A DNA stretch of 64,000 bases, taken from positions 4,347,501 through 4,411,500 of the forward strand of contig CM034392.1 in assembly GCA_019925095.2 (NCBI GenBank), given 5' to 3'. Each line of letters begins with the position of its first letter. Positions within the stretch are counted from its first letter, which is position 1. Origin of the DNA: Dendrolimus kikuchii (Eukaryota > Arthropoda > Insecta > Lepidoptera > Lasiocampidae). Below the pieces are notes generated by a model. It was given only the letters and a program-made list of their open reading frames with translations. It did no database searches and was not told the DNA's origin. Both the position numbers and the translations under genes were made by a program. Below, piece by piece: positions 1-10,641 of this stretch.

Positions 1-32
1 TTCCACCAAATCGTTCGTCCCCCTCAGGGACA

Positions 33-1877
33 ATGGACGGCGTGGAGCCCTCCCCATCGTTGCTAGAGGGTTTGCTGTCGTTTTTACGACAGCAATTCCC
101 TCAAGCTCTCGACCAATTTTTGAGGACTCCGGAGTCCCAATCAATGGTGCCCGTTATTTCGGAACTTAATTCCGAGAAACCTGTGTCCCGCGAGTCACAC
201 GTGCAAAGGGCCCCCGCGCAGGCCCCCCTCCCCGCACCCGCATCTGCCGCGACCATCGCACCTGCCGCGACTAGCGCACGCCCCGCAACCCCCGCCGCCG
301 CGCTTACCGCGGTCCACCTGCACTCTGCCGTAGCGCCCGCGCCCCCCGCATCCATACCCGCCGCGTTACCAGTGCGCCCGCCGCCCGCACCCCCGCTCAA
401 CGATGCCCATCGTGTGGCACCAAAGTCGCGCGCCTCGTTTTCTCGCGGTTCCGCATCGACAAAACCGCGTTCGAGCTCTGCGAGTTCGACGACATCGCGT
501 TCACGTTCGCCCATCCATCGCGTAATCGATTCTCGTCGAGAAATCGATTTATCCTCTGAAGGTCCGCAAAACCTCAGGGATGCCCCTCTTCCACCGGCCG
601 ATGAAATTACTCCTATGGATGTCGCGCCTCCCGCGAACATCCCCTTAGACCGCGAAGACGATGACGGTTTTATAACCGTTAATCGTACTAAAAAACGTAA
701 GACCCAGAGGGAGGTCCCCCCCAACCCCGCCCCAACAGCGGGCACAACACCGACAGCGGCACCTTCCAGCCGCCCTGGGCCACCTTCACAACGCCCGCCG
801 CCACCCCTGACCATCCGCGAGAAAGCCCATTGGCTTCAACTCGCTAAAGAACTGCCAGGTAAGGCAATCTCCATAAAGGAAGCCCGTGATACTCAACACG
901 GCATCAAAGTTATGGTCACGTCTTCAAGTGACCACCGCGCCCTAACTACTTTATTATGTGACCGTAAAATCGGTTACTACACTTACGCCCTGCCAGAAGA
1001 AAAACGCCTTCGGGCTGTAATCCGCGGACTTCCTCAGGAAATTGAAAGTTCCTATATTCTAGAGGACCTTAAGTCCCAAGCCCTACCAGTGCACGAAGTG
1101 CACCGTATGCACAGAGGCGACGCCACAAAGTCCCCTCTAAACCTAGTATTGGTTGTCCTCGACCTCTCCCCAGAGGGGAAAAAGATCTTCGATCTTGAGA
1201 AGGTCTGTGGCCTCTCTGGCCTTCGTGTGGAACGTCCACACGAAAAACATACACTGCGGCAGTGTCATCGCTGCCAACTTTATGGGCACTCTGCCCTACA
1301 TTGTCAATCCCGTCCCAGGTGCGTCAAGTGCCTGGGCGACCACGGGACCTCGGAGTGCACTCGCACCCGGGACTCCCCGGAGCCACCGAGCTGCATCCTC
1401 TGCGGCCAAGCGGGTCACCCCGCTAACTACAGAGGCTGCCCTGCCGCCCCCCGACCCAAACGTAAGGTCGGAAAGGGCAATGCCCAAAAAGGCACTAGAA
1501 AAGTGCCGAACAAACCCGCATTCGTGGCGGCCCCCCCCCCAGTGGTAAACCACTGGACGGGTCTTCCCACGACGGAAGCGTTCCCTCCGCTAAGGACGCG
1601 TGCCCCAGTTATGGCCGGCCTACCCTCGGCCACCCCCGCCCCCGCCCTCGCCCCCATTTCTAAGGGACCTTCAGGGCCATCGGCCCACCACTCTATAGCG
1701 GAGGACTTAGCTTTGGCGACTAAATTCGCCAAGAACTTGCCCTTCGACCTGCAAGAGGTCCAACTCTTGGCTCGGAAACTGAGGCAAGTTTCAGAGTCAA
1801 CACAACCCTCCCTCCGGGATCAACTCGTGATCGAAATGGATCACGCGTACCTCCTCCAAATACTTAGATCGTTGTAA
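33..1877 (+). CDS. LINE ORF1, gag-like nucleic-acid-binding protein (614 aa)
   Basis: This is a likely RNA-binding chaperone that packages the LINE transcript. The first 270 residues are low-complexity and rich in Pro, Ala and Ser, with a basic patch (KKRKTQR) near residue 220. A folded region at about 280-400 resembles the domain found just before gag zinc fingers in Jockey ORF1 proteins. Three Cys/His knuckles follow at about residues 411-470: CX2CX4HX4C, CX2CX3HX4C and CX2CX4HX6C. The start at 33 is the first ATG of the frame in the window and has no upstream in-frame context to test it. The stop is 37 nt before ORF2, which lies in another frame, so ORF2 probably depends on reinitiation or a similar mechanism. 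Large antisense ORFs across this GC-rich part are shadows. Confidence 0.88.
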   Translation: MDGVEPSPSLLEGLLSFLRQQFPQALDQFLRTPESQSMVPVISELNSEKPVSRESHVQRAPAQAPLPAPASAATIAPAATSARPATPAAALTAVHLHSAVAPAPPASIPAALPVRPPPAPPLNDAHRVAPKSRASFSRGSASTKPRSSSASSTTSRSRSPIHRVIDSRREIDLSSEGPQNLRDAPLPPADEITPMDVAPPANIPLDREDDDGFITVNRTKKRKTQREVPPNPAPTAGTTPTAAPSSRPGPPSQRPPPPLTIREKAHWLQLAKELPGKAISIKEARDTQHGIKVMVTSSSDHRALTTLLCDRKIGYYTYALPEEKRLRAVIRGLPQEIESSYILEDLKSQALPVHEVHRMHRGDATKSPLNLVLVVLDLSPEGKKIFDLEKVCGLSGLRVERPHEKHTLRQCHRCQLYGHSALHCQSRPRCVKCLGDHGTSECTRTRDSPEPPSCILCGQAGHPANYRGCPAAPRPKRKVGKGNAQKGTRKVPNKPAFVAAPPPVVNHWTGLPTTEAFPPLRTRAPVMAGLPSATPAPALAPISKGPSGPSAHHSIAEDLALATKFAKNLPFDLQEVQLLARKLRQVSESTQPSLRDQLVIEMDHAYLLQILRSL

Positions 1878-1914
1878 CTAAACAACCTAGTCAAATTATT
1901 GTTACCGGTAACAA

Positions 1915-4830
1915 ATGGCGCATGTAGGTAGAAATAAACCACGCTCATTGACTCTGGCGACTTATAACGCCAATGGCCTTCGAAACCAGCGCGACTTGGT
2001 CCATGACTTCCTGGTTACCAATCAAGTAGATATACTACTAGTACAGGAGACCTTCCTGAAACCGAGTAATAGAGATCCAAAGATCTCTAACTATCGGATC
2101 ACTAGACATGACAGGGTAGGCCGTGGTGGCGGCACCCTGATCTATTTCAGAAGATCCCTACACTGCATGCCTGTAGTCACCCCCCCACTAGACGGTATGG
2201 AGGTATCCGCCTGCAGACTAGCAATGACTGGCCACCAACCTCTAGTCATAGTTTCAGCATACCTCGCATGCCAAAAAACCCTTATTAAGAAAGACCTAGA
2301 AACCCTATTCAACTTAGGCCCGGCTGTTATTATAGCCGGAGATCTGAATTGCAAACACGAGCAGTGGAATTGCAATACCACTAACCCCAATGGCAGAGCC
2401 CTAATAAATATATCAGACAATCTTTTGTTTGATATACTAACTCCCATGACCCCCACAAGATACCCCCCCAACCGCGACTGGGGGACCCCAAACACTCTCG
2501 ACCTAGCATTACTGAGGGGCGTAACCCTTCAGTTCCATTCGATCGAAACGATGGACGATATCGACTCGGACCATCGTCCGGTTATCCTCAGATTAGGACC
2601 ACAGACAGACCAGACATCTGAAACTAGGACCTCTGTGGATTGGTTGAGACTTGAGACCCTCCTCAAGGCAACCAGCTCACAAGACCTGGACCGCATCCCG
2701 GACCACATCGTGTCCCGCCATGACACGGAGACGGCAATCGAGGCCCTCACCAGCCACCTTCAATCCGCAGTGCGGAACTCGTCCAGGCAGGTGCCAGTGG
2801 AGGATGACCGCCACTTATGCCTGCCGGACGAGGTGAGGGTACTGCTGAGGGAAAAGAGAGCCGCCTCCAGAGCTCACGACAGATATCCCACCGAGGATAA
2901 CAGAGTCCGACTCCGCGAACTAGAGCGCGAGGTCAAACTACGTATCCGGGAAGTCAGGGAACAACGTTGGGACAGAACGTTGAGGGATATCGAGCCAACT
3001 CACCAGGCATACTGGAAGCTGGCTAGAGCTCTCAAATCAGACACCCTTACTGTCATACCCGCGCTAGAAAGAGCCGACAACACCGAGGCGTTCGATGACG
3101 AGGAGAAGGCCGAGTGCCTTGCTCAGAGTCTAGAGCTTCAATGCTCCCCCACTACGCAAAACGTCGACCAGTCACACCTGACGGAGGTAGACTCCGAGGT
3201 CGAACGTAGATCCTCCTTACCAGCGGAAACCACACTCGACACGGTCACGGTCGAAGAAGTGCAAGATCTGATCAAGTCTCTCAAACCGCGAAAGGCCCCA
3301 GGGACCGATGGCATCAACAATCGCGTTTTAAAACTCCTACCCGCCCATCTAATTATAATTCTAGTGAGCATCTTCAATGCCGCCATAACAAACTGCTCCT
3401 TTCCCGCGATCTGGAAGGAAGCAGATGTCATCGGTATTCACAAGCCGGGAAAACCGGCTAATAAACCGTCTAGCTACCGTCCAATCAGCCTACTGAGCGC
3501 ACTCAGCAAGCTTTACGAGAGGGTCATCCTCTCTCGACTTAGAGATTTTGCCTTCAGCAAACATCTAATACCCGATGAGCAATTTGGCTTCCGTGCCAGA
3601 CACTCATGCGTCCAACAGGTGCACCGCATCACGGAGCACATATTATCTCACTTTGCCCATCGCCCCCGCCCTATAGGAACAGCCGCACTGTTTCTAGACG
3701 TAGCAAAAGCCTTCGACAAGGTCTGGCACAACGGCTTGATTTACAAGCTGTACCAGTTCGGTATGCCAGACAGACTCGTGCTCATCTTGCGAGACTTCCT
3801 CCTAGGTCGTAGCTTCCGTTTTCGAGTGGAGGGAACGCGCTCGTCCCCTCACCCACTCACAGCCGGTGTACCACAGGGCTCGGCCCTGTCGCCACTACTC
3901 TTCACGCTGTACACCAGCGACATCCCAAAAACTCCAGATGTGGAGTTGGCCCTCTTTGCGGATGACACCGCACTCTATACATCAGATCAAAACCGACAAA
4001 TGGCTTGCATCCGGCTGCAGACAGCTGTCACAGAACTAGGCGAATGGTTTCGCAAATGGAGGATAGAGGTAAACCCGGAGAAAAGCGCAGCAATGTTCTT
4101 TTCCCCGGGCACGCTTCGCTCCCCCAAACGCGCTAGCCTTCGCCTAAAAACCATTTCGCTCTATGACCAACAAATCCCCTGGGCAAAGTACACCAAATAT
4201 CTTGGTGTCACCCTAGATCGGAACTTGCGCTTCAACGAGCATATCACTATAGTCCGAAATAGAGCGCGATTTGTGATGGGTCGTTTAGCACCCATGATAG
4301 ACAAACGAAGCAAAATGTCCCTCAGACACAAGCTTACTCTGTATAAGACATGCATCCTCCCGATCATGACATACGCGAGTGTGGTATTCGGCCATGTCAA
4401 GCCTGCCCTTTTAGATAAACTGCAAATCGTGCAGAATAAATTCATGCGCAGAGCCGTCGGTGCTCCCCTCTATATGCGTAACGTCGACCTCCACCGCGAT
4501 CTGGAGCTTCCCTCCATCAAAAACTACATTACGTCGCGTAAGTATTTCGATCTCGCGCCGCACCATCGAAATCCGCTCGTCGTGTCCGCGTCCGATTATA
4601 AGCCTCGTCGAAAGGCTCTTGTGCGACGACCGCGTAACGTCCTGACGGACAGAGTCGACGTTATTACGAAACGGCTGGCCCGGATCAGTCCGCCCACGGT
4701 TAGAACAGTAGGCTGGCAGGCACCGACAGACAGACACAGACGGCGGCGTCTCAGACGCCGCCAATCAAGATCTCTCCACGTCCCTGCGAGGGACGCTAGG
4801 AGACATAGCTCACCCCACAGGATAGACTAG
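1915..4830 (+). CDS. LINE ORF2, endonuclease-reverse transcriptase (971 aa)
   Basis: This protein nicks genomic DNA and reverse-transcribes the LINE RNA at the nick. An apurinic/apyrimidinic-type endonuclease occupies about residues 10-225: TYNANG near 17, VQET with Glu45, GDLN at 142-145 and SDHRPV starting at 218, which carries the late catalytic Asp-His pair. The reverse transcriptase spans about 450-720: KAPGTDGI, YRPISLLS, a catalytic Asp at 601 in AFDKVW, GVPQGS, and FADD with Asp683 and Asp684. A basic C-terminal tail (about 880-971) is rich in Arg. The length is near that usual for Jockey ORF2 and all catalytic motifs are present. The ATG at 1915 is 37 nt after the ORF1 stop and is the best start. 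The copy could still be functional, but its expression is not shown. Confidence 0.92.
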   Translation: MAHVGRNKPRSLTLATYNANGLRNQRDLVHDFLVTNQVDILLVQETFLKPSNRDPKISNYRITRHDRVGRGGGTLIYFRRSLHCMPVVTPPLDGMEVSACRLAMTGHQPLVIVSAYLACQKTLIKKDLETLFNLGPAVIIAGDLNCKHEQWNCNTTNPNGRALINISDNLLFDILTPMTPTRYPPNRDWGTPNTLDLALLRGVTLQFHSIETMDDIDSDHRPVILRLGPQTDQTSETRTSVDWLRLETLLKATSSQDLDRIPDHIVSRHDTETAIEALTSHLQSAVRNSSRQVPVEDDRHLCLPDEVRVLLREKRAASRAHDRYPTEDNRVRLRELEREVKLRIREVREQRWDRTLRDIEPTHQAYWKLARALKSDTLTVIPALERADNTEAFDDEEKAECLAQSLELQCSPTTQNVDQSHLTEVDSEVERRSSLPAETTLDTVTVEEVQDLIKSLKPRKAPGTDGINNRVLKLLPAHLIIILVSIFNAAITNCSFPAIWKEADVIGIHKPGKPANKPSSYRPISLLSALSKLYERVILSRLRDFAFSKHLIPDEQFGFRARHSCVQQVHRITEHILSHFAHRPRPIGTAALFLDVAKAFDKVWHNGLIYKLYQFGMPDRLVLILRDFLLGRSFRFRVEGTRSSPHPLTAGVPQGSALSPLLFTLYTSDIPKTPDVELALFADDTALYTSDQNRQMACIRLQTAVTELGEWFRKWRIEVNPEKSAAMFFSPGTLRSPKRASLRLKTISLYDQQIPWAKYTKYLGVTLDRNLRFNEHITIVRNRARFVMGRLAPMIDKRSKMSLRHKLTLYKTCILPIMTYASVVFGHVKPALLDKLQIVQNKFMRRAVGAPLYMRNVDLHRDLELPSIKNYITSRKYFDLAPHHRNPLVVSASDYKPRRKALVRRPRNVLTDRVDVITKRLARISPPTVRTVGWQAPTDRHRRRRLRRRQSRSLHVPARDARRHSSPHRID

Positions 4831-4854
4831 GCGTGTTGCTGGGAAGTTTCTTTC

Positions 4855-4895
4855 GCCGTTTCTTCTCTCCCAGCCATAACACGTTGCGAAACGGC
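4855..4895 (+). other. Recurrent retroelement stem-loop, copy 1 (Jockey 3'UTR)
   Basis: GCCGTTTC (4855-4862) pairs with GAAACGGC (4888-4895) around a 25-nt loop that contains AGCCATAACA. The same structure is found at 17645-17685, 18245-18285, 34450-34492 and 41282-41322, where the arms read CCGCTTC/GAAGCGG. The arm difference (T for C, A for G) is compensatory and keeps the pairing. Confidence 0.6.
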
Positions 4896-5104
4896 AGTAA
4901 TATAGCGTAGGCCACCGCAAACCACCGATCCCGGCCCGCCGTGATCCTTCCCTTCGGGCTTTATATTACCCGTCGCCCGTTCTCAATTAGTATTTTGTGT
5001 CGCCCTATGGTGGGCATCATTAAATTCATTCCCCATTCATGGCAACAGTCCAGCCGAGGTAAAACTCCTTAGGGAGCTCCCTCGAGCAAGTTGCCCCCCG
5101 GGCT

Positions 5105-5133
5105 CGAGCGCCTTCGCTTCGCGAAGGCACTCG
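5105..5133 (+). other. Hairpin in the LINE 3'UTR
   Basis: A 13-bp stem with one mismatch surrounds a TTC loop (arms 5105-5117 and 5121-5133). It lies about 60 nt upstream of the A tract and may be a recognition element for target-primed reverse transcription. Confidence 0.45.
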
Positions 5134-5210
5134 CCCCAAAGACCCCGGTAAAGTTGTAAGGTCTTCGGACCAACAACATAAAGTCAAGTCCAATAAAAAA
5201 AAAAAAATAG

Positions 5211-5629
5211 CGGGCAGTTTAGAGTTGAGTTCAGTTCAAGATAGCGAAGCGACAAGCGCGATACGGAAGAGTTGGAAGAGAAGTTTAATAGAAAACAGTG
5301 ACGAGTTAAGTGGTGAATTTAGTGACAAGTCTAGTGGACGGTTAAGTGAAGGAGGAGTGTAGCGTAGTTCGAAAGACATACCAGAAGCGAGCTACACGCG
5401 TTAATATCGGAGGTGAGCACTGCAGTACCAGGGGGTGGTCTACGCAGTATCGGCGACGGTATTGTGAGTGAGACACCTTATCGCTGGGACAGTGCCTCGT
5501 TAGTCATGCGTATAGGGACAACCTTGCGGAGAGGTATTACGTACGGCTGTGTAAGTCAATAAAGGCATTACTTAAAAGAACTGGTGTTTTCTTCCAATCC
5601 CAAGTGCGTACCCCCGCTCGCACGTAACA
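5211..5629 (+). mobile_element. LTR remnant, 3' part, of an LTR retrotransposon
   Basis: The block abuts the LINE A tract and looks like the R and U5 parts of an LTR. It has AATAAA at 5558-5563, a short T-rich stretch and a terminal CGTAACA at 5623-5629, the same ending as the four solo LTRs elsewhere in the window. Its body is not similar to theirs, so it is a different family. The left end is missing, either cut by the LINE insertion or lying outside the window. No gag or pol is seen. Confidence 0.45.
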
Positions 5630-5784
5630 CTATAAAGGAGTATCAAGGAAGTGTGGATGTACTACCAGTCACCGGCGAGCGGTGCGGTGATAAAATGGTG
5701 ATGTTGGCACCAAATCCAATAGAACACTCGCTAACACGCTACAGTGCATGGTACATATATACGTAAAGTAACCGTGTTCGGAAT

Positions 5785-5960
5785 TGTTATCATGATTTCA
5801 GCTCTTAGGGCAGGTTCGATTGGTGTGATACCACGCTCTCATAGAATATCGATGTTAAATGGTTACAAGGTTAACCATTTAGCTAGTTATGTTTCGTATG
5901 GTGAATGAGAGTTCCAGTGGTCCATTTTACACTCCCCTATTACCTATCCTAACTTCCCCT
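5785..5960 (+). repeat. Unclassified dispersed repeat F, copy 1
   Basis: It shares GTGTGATACCACGCTCT and surrounding sequence with 7905-8200 (minus) and 16836-17110 (plus), followed by a pyrimidine-rich strand. No coding capacity is evident and the superfamily is unknown. Confidence 0.55.
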
Positions 5961-6031
5961 ATTCTAGCTCCCCTATCTCATCTCCTACGTCCTATCTCTC
6001 ATATTTCGTTTTCCCACCATAAAGACTGGCA

Positions 6032-6140
6032 ACGCGTTTGCATCGGTGTTGCAAACGTCAATAGGCGACAGTAACCACTTTCCATCACGTGGGTCGTCTG
6101 CGTGTTTGCCCGCTTCGAGTAGTTTTGTTTGCGCATTACT
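6032..6140 (+). repeat. LINE/SINE 3' tail fragment (family A/E)
   Basis: This is a short stretch of the tail found at the end of the family-A SINE and family-E LINE copies: GTTGCAAACGTC, GGCGACAGTAACCACTTTCC, then a GTGGGTCGTCTGCGTGTTTGCC-like run. Confidence 0.6.
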
Positions 6141-7446
6141 TACGATTTCGTAGAGATGGCAGACGTTTCTTGTTTATGATACTTGACTACATCACAAAAA
6201 TAATTCCTGAGATATTGTTCAAAATGGTCGTTGAAAATATTTCTAAAGATTTATCACAGTGTTCTTTTAGAATTTCATATCCTTAACATTCCTTGCAGGG
6301 CCATTTTAACCATATTGGGTGGTGGGTTGCAAGAACAGCATGCGCCCCCAGTAAGCAAAAAATAAAATTAATTTAACCATGGGAAAAGAATAGTATTCTT
6401 CTTCCATGATAAAACAATATATAGTCAGTTATTTTAAAGTTTGCGACCCATTATATTTTCGGTGTTCCAGTTGAGATGTTAGAGTAATTTTCAAAACTAG
6501 CAGTTTAGCGAAAACCTACCCACCCATACTACATGACCAATCTTTTACCCAAAGTGACCACCCTAAGTATATGTCAAGTCTCAAGCCCAAGCCTCCCCCT
6601 TCTCCTCTAGTTTTCGCATAGTAGTTCATAGATTGGTTCTAAACCATTTTTGCAAAAGAAAAGAAATAAATATTAATTTGGCCCATATTTGTCTTAATTA
6701 ATACCGCGCTTGTTACGTGACGTCAAGAGTGCGTGCTTACCTATAATTACAAGTGATTTTTTTTATCAAGTAATAAAATCTATTATCTGGTGATCATTTA
6801 AACATAAGCCGTTTAAAAAGCGCTAAACGCTGCGTGCCTCATTTGAATATAATCCAAAAAAGCGCGAGATTTTCCTAGAGGATATCAATATATTAGGTCA
6901 CAAACCTCAACCCCCAACTCCTCTCATTACCAAGCGTGGTATTTTGGAGACCTCCCTCCCCCCTGAATGGGTCACATAGTTATGGGTACGTTCTTTTATC
7001 AAGTTCTGCTTTTGGTTGCTTCGTTGTGACTGATCAACCAGAACGTGGTTTGACTAATTTGCCATAAATAAGTGATGAATTCATTATACGGATGTTTAAA
7101 TTTCAAGGCTTTTTTAACGTTTGAAATTGTCGTATTACAACATTGATTCGATGTATTAAAATATTCATTTGATAAATTCGATCTTTATTCGTACTTTTTG
7201 GGCATTAATTTAGATAAAAGCTCACAGAATCTAGCATCCATGCTGAAATAAAGTAGAGTACTTAATAGCTAAGACGAATAAAAGTATAGACGGAGCCTAC
7301 CAGATGAAATAATCAAATGAAGTGAAGAACTTTTTAAAATCTAAAAACTTGTAAGGTATATACGTGGTTTGCGTCTGTGTAGCTTAGTAATGTATACTAG
7401 GTACTAGAATGATGATAACAATTACTCGCCTCTACTCCTACTTTTG
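6141..7446. other. A+T-rich intergenic DNA, no gene seen
   Basis: There are only short chance ORFs, with no splice-flanked coding run and no inverted repeat of note. Confidence 0.5.
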
Positions 7447-7745
7447 TCGTGGTAGCGTAATGGCTAGCGCACGCGTCCGAAACTCAGAGGGCGCGGGTTC
7501 GATTCTGGCCGGAACGCATGCACCACTTAGTCAGTTTTCTGATCTAATGTGCATATTGTTACAATTACCACGTGCTAACAACGGTGAAGGAAACATCGTG
7601 ATGCAACCTGTACATCGAGATAGCCGATGTGTCAAATCTGGCAAGCCGCCTTAGACATTCGTAGCGGGTATACTGTCCGTTCCCCCCTATAATGGGGAAC
7701 CCGAGCCCAGCAGTGGGACATTTATGGGCAAATATTATATTATTA
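7447..7745 (+). mobile_element. tRNA-derived SINE
   Basis: The head resembles a tRNA with an internal pol III promoter: an A-box-like TAGCGTAATGGCTAGCG and a B box GGGTTCGATTC (about 7496-7506). A tRNA-unrelated body follows and ends near GCAGTGGGACATTTATGGGC before A+T-rich sequence. The body segment with CTGATCTAATGTGCATATTG recurs at 15655-15806 (minus) and 44430-44460. The cloverleaf is degenerate, so this is not a working tRNA gene. Confidence 0.7.
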
Positions 7746-7904
7746 TACATATACTCCTATTTTTGATATAACAATATTGTGTACACGACTCCCTGCAGCA
7801 TGAATGAACCCATGAGGTTTCTGTGCCAAAGTCAAATGTGTTTCTAATGTATATGAATGTAAGCATATTGGACAATAATAAAAAAAAATAGTTTTACCTG
7901 TCAT

Positions 7905-8200
7905 CATCATCATTCGAGCGTTAAATCCCCGTTGCGTTCGGCGCGTTAGCTCCGACGCACTGGGTCCACTTTCCTACTTTTCTACTTCCGGGGATGTAAG
8001 GGATGGATGTGATATGGGATTGGAATAAGGGGGTGGGGTAGGGAAGGTTGAATAGGGGGGAGGGTAGTGAGTCATCAGAATTCTAAATCATCGCACGAAA
8101 CATGATTAGCTCAAGGCGAACCGTTTCACGCTGATATTCTGTGAAAGCGTGGTATCACACCGATCAAACCGACTCTAAGAGCTGTAGTCAAGAGAGTGAT
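7905..8200 (-). repeat. Unclassified dispersed repeat F, copy 2
   Basis: This is the longest copy of the family. It contains the reverse complement of GTGTGATACCACGCT and a purine-rich plus strand (GGGGGTGGGGTAGGG) that matches the pyrimidine-rich part of copy 1. No ORF is seen. Confidence 0.55.
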
Positions 8201-9472
8201 TCTAGCATAGCTCTACCATGTCAATATTTGTTCTCCACATAACCATCCGCTTTTATTAAAACGTGACTGTTCTATTAATCATTCCTTGTTCCATGGTAAT
8301 GCAAGACTTTAATCTAATCTTGGTATTCGTCAGAAGTTCAATAATAAATAACAAATAACCATACATCATAACAAAGACACGAGGAAGACCGCTCCCACAG
8401 CTGCCACTTTAACAAGGGCATATAAAAATAACTTTTTACGTTATCGGTCATTATTGATTGTCACAGTTGCATCATCGGCTGGTATAATATTTGTATGAGA
8501 TAGCAATGTCAAAATTTGATGGGGTTATGTAGATTCATCATTACACTTATGTGAAACGGCTCACTAAAAAAAAGAGATACCAGGCCACTCAGAAATTACT
8601 GCGAAAAAAAGTTTTTAAGTATGAGAAACTGGCCAGTTATAATCTATTTTTAAAATATGATTATTTATAACTAAAAATAGGTACGTTCCATTACATTTTG
8701 AATTCCAACCACCCATTGGTTGGAATTCTAAAAAGGCACGGGTTTTGAATTCAGTTACGAGAACGACTTTTTGTACTATTGAAAGATACTAGAGTGAAAC
8801 TAAAAACCAGTATTCAAGAGCCTTGCATCACCTCCAATATCATTGCACTCTCTTCAATTTTTTACTTTTTAATTACTCTTGAAATAGGTTTCTTTTTTGT
8901 TACAATTTTTTTTTACTTTCATTCGCGAGCCACCCAAATCTGTTCATTATTATACTCCTATTTCTTTAAAGCTGTGGCTTCGAACCCACGATATAGTGTG
9001 TTACCTACTAAGCCACCATGGTTTAAGTAGCTAAGTAAGATAAGTTTTTTATGTTCGTCTGTACCATTTTAAAAGCTGCTAGCTAATTCGCTCCAAGCAT
9101 TCTCAATGTTGTCACATATATCTATATATATATATATAACTTCTTTTACTTTGAAATTTTCTTTACATTGTTTCATACACTCGTTTGCATAAAACATAAC
9201 TTTTCATGCGTGTTACGTTCAACCTACTTGAATGAAAAAAGGTATTCATATTTGCGTCGCATTAACATGTAAATTTGTAGTCATGGTGTTTTACTTCTAA
9301 AGAACGTAATGAACCTCATTAAAAATATAAAGTGTATAATTAAAATGTGAAAACATCTGTGTTTGTTTATGCAAGGCTTTGCTCGTGACTCCCTCCTGCT
9401 ACCATAAATATAACTGACATTTTTTTAATAATTATATTTATACATTTAACATATACATAAAGTTGCACCTGT
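8201..9472. other. Intergenic DNA with one tRNA-like SINE-head scrap
   Basis: On the minus strand at about 8965-9020 there is a degenerate tRNA-like head with GTGGGTTCGAAGCC. A short (TA)n run sits near 9118-9138. I see nothing else of substance. Confidence 0.4.
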
Positions 9473-9745
9473 GACTGAAAAACTGAGAGGAAGAAGATTA
9501 AGTTGGTAAGGGCATGTAATGAGGAGGGATGATAGTCACTTGACAAAAAGAATGTTAAACTACAAGATGGATGGGTACAAATGTAAAGGTAGACCAAAAA
9601 AATATGGATGGATTGTGTGAAGGATGATATGATGATATGTGGTGTGACAGAAGATGTATGACAGAATAGAAGAGTGTGGAAGGAAAAGACATTGTGTCGA
9701 CCCCAAGTAATTGGGATATGATGAAAGAAAAGAGATTTAAATATA
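9473..9745 (+). pseudogene. LINE ORF2 C-terminal fragment (RTE-like), copy 1
   Basis: Translation gives pieces such as LRWYGHVMRRDDSHLTKRML and YKMDGYKCKGRPKK, the W-x-GHV-x-R and GRP-x-K signature of the C-terminal region of many LINE reverse transcriptases. The piece has several stops and is cut off at the 5' side. A second copy of the same family is at 47925-48240 on the minus strand. Confidence 0.65.
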
Positions 9746-9789
9746 TCAAATACTTAAATTAAACTATATTATAAATAAATTAATATAAA

Positions 9790-9958
9790 GTATGTAACAA
9801 ATCGCTGCCATAGGGAAGCATGCACAGAAGGCTAGCTGCATTGCCATGCTGATTCGTTGCTCTAAATACGAACTAGCCTTCTGATCACGGGTGGTATCAA
9901 AGAGTTTTTTTTACAAATTCTTTGAAAAAATCCTTTACCGATGGACCCCACGGACCTT
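9790..9958 (+). repeat. Dispersed repeat J, copy 1
   Basis: It shares TGCATTGCCA, TTCTGATCACGGGT, TCAAAGAGTTT and CCGATGGACC/CCACGG-type blocks with 31019-31198. The type is unknown and no ORF is seen. Confidence 0.5.
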
Positions 9959-10348
9959 AAGTTTCAACTCCAAACGACACAAATATGTAACCCCTTCCTA
10001 GGGTTAAATATTTGCGCCGTTCGAGATCATCAGCTGTGGAAGCTGCGTTGCCAGCACCTGACTTAGTCATTGGAAGATGTAAGATTTTTTTTGCATACAC
10101 TTGTATAATATTCCGAAAATTATCCCATCCCACTATCTTATTCCCTTGACCCTATCCTTCTTATCCCATCCTTTCTATCATTTTTCTTATATAACGCAAG
10201 GAAATGTCGGCACCATCCTCGGGCTCTTCGGCCGAAGGGCCAAATGCAGCGCAGAAGAATTCATCGAGGGTGTGTGGGACTCTCAGCGACCGGTTCTCAA
10301 TATTAGCTTAAAATAGAAGCAGTCAGAAGAAACCGATCGCGGAACTTG

Positions 10349-10588
10349 CCAGGTGGTAGGGCATTTGCCCGACTGGATAGCTACCACCCCTGGTCTAAAG
10401 CATGTCGCCATAACAACCTTGAGTTGTGTTCCGGCATTAGTGACCAGGTTCCAGTGACCCTTAAGTGAGCAGCAGCTCATCTGTAGCACCTTTGGTGTTG
10501 CAAATGTCCATAGGCGATGTTAACCGCTTTCCATCAAGTGGGCCGTCTGCCTGTCTGCTGAACTCCTGCAATAGAAAAAAAAAACTAG
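10349..10588 (+). mobile_element. Family-A SINE-like element, copy 1 (5' truncated)
   Basis: It matches the right 240 bp of the family consensus: CCAGGTGGTAGGGCATTTGC, GAGTTGTGTTCCGGCATTAG, then the shared tail GGCGATG-TAACCGCTTTCC and GCCGTCTGCCTGTCTGC, ending in an A-rich tract. Confidence 0.75.
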
Positions 10589-10641
10589 AGATTGGTAACC
10601 CCTGACATTGCCCCTGGTGTAGCAAACGTCCATAAGCGACC

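Larger units (their letters stand above)
1..5207 (+). mobile_element. Jockey-clade non-LTR retrotransposon (LINE), both ORFs open
   Basis: The element has the two-ORF layout of the Jockey clade. ORF1 is a gag-like protein with zinc knuckles, ORF2 carries an endonuclease and a reverse transcriptase, and a 3'UTR of about 375 bp ends in AATAAA running into an A tract (5195-5207). The first 32 bases look like 5'UTR, and the true 5' end and the left target duplication lie outside the window. No frameshift or nonsense codon interrupts either ORF, so this copy is young compared with every other LINE here. Beyond the A tract the sequence changes at once to an LTR-like block, which suggests insertion into an older LTR element. 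Clade assignment rests on motif recognition, not on a tree. Confidence 0.9.
4831..5207 (+). other. 3'UTR and A tail of the Jockey LINE
   Basis: This noncoding tail runs from the ORF2 stop to the A tract. It holds a stem-loop shared with other retroelements (4855-4895), a second hairpin (5105-5133) and AATAAA at 5192-5197. Structures in a LINE 3'UTR are often the part recognised by its own reverse transcriptase. Confidence 0.75.

Noticed and set aside
101..814. 237-codon minus-strand ORF
   Set aside because: It is antisense to the GC-rich Pro/Ala-rich start of LINE ORF1 and has low-complexity composition, so it is a shadow.
5584..5766. 60-codon ORF across the end of the LTR remnant
   Set aside because: It spans the LTR border and has no motif.
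7450..7520. tRNA gene call on the SINE head
   Set aside because: A and B boxes are present but the acceptor and anticodon stems do not pair, and the body is shared with other SINE copies.
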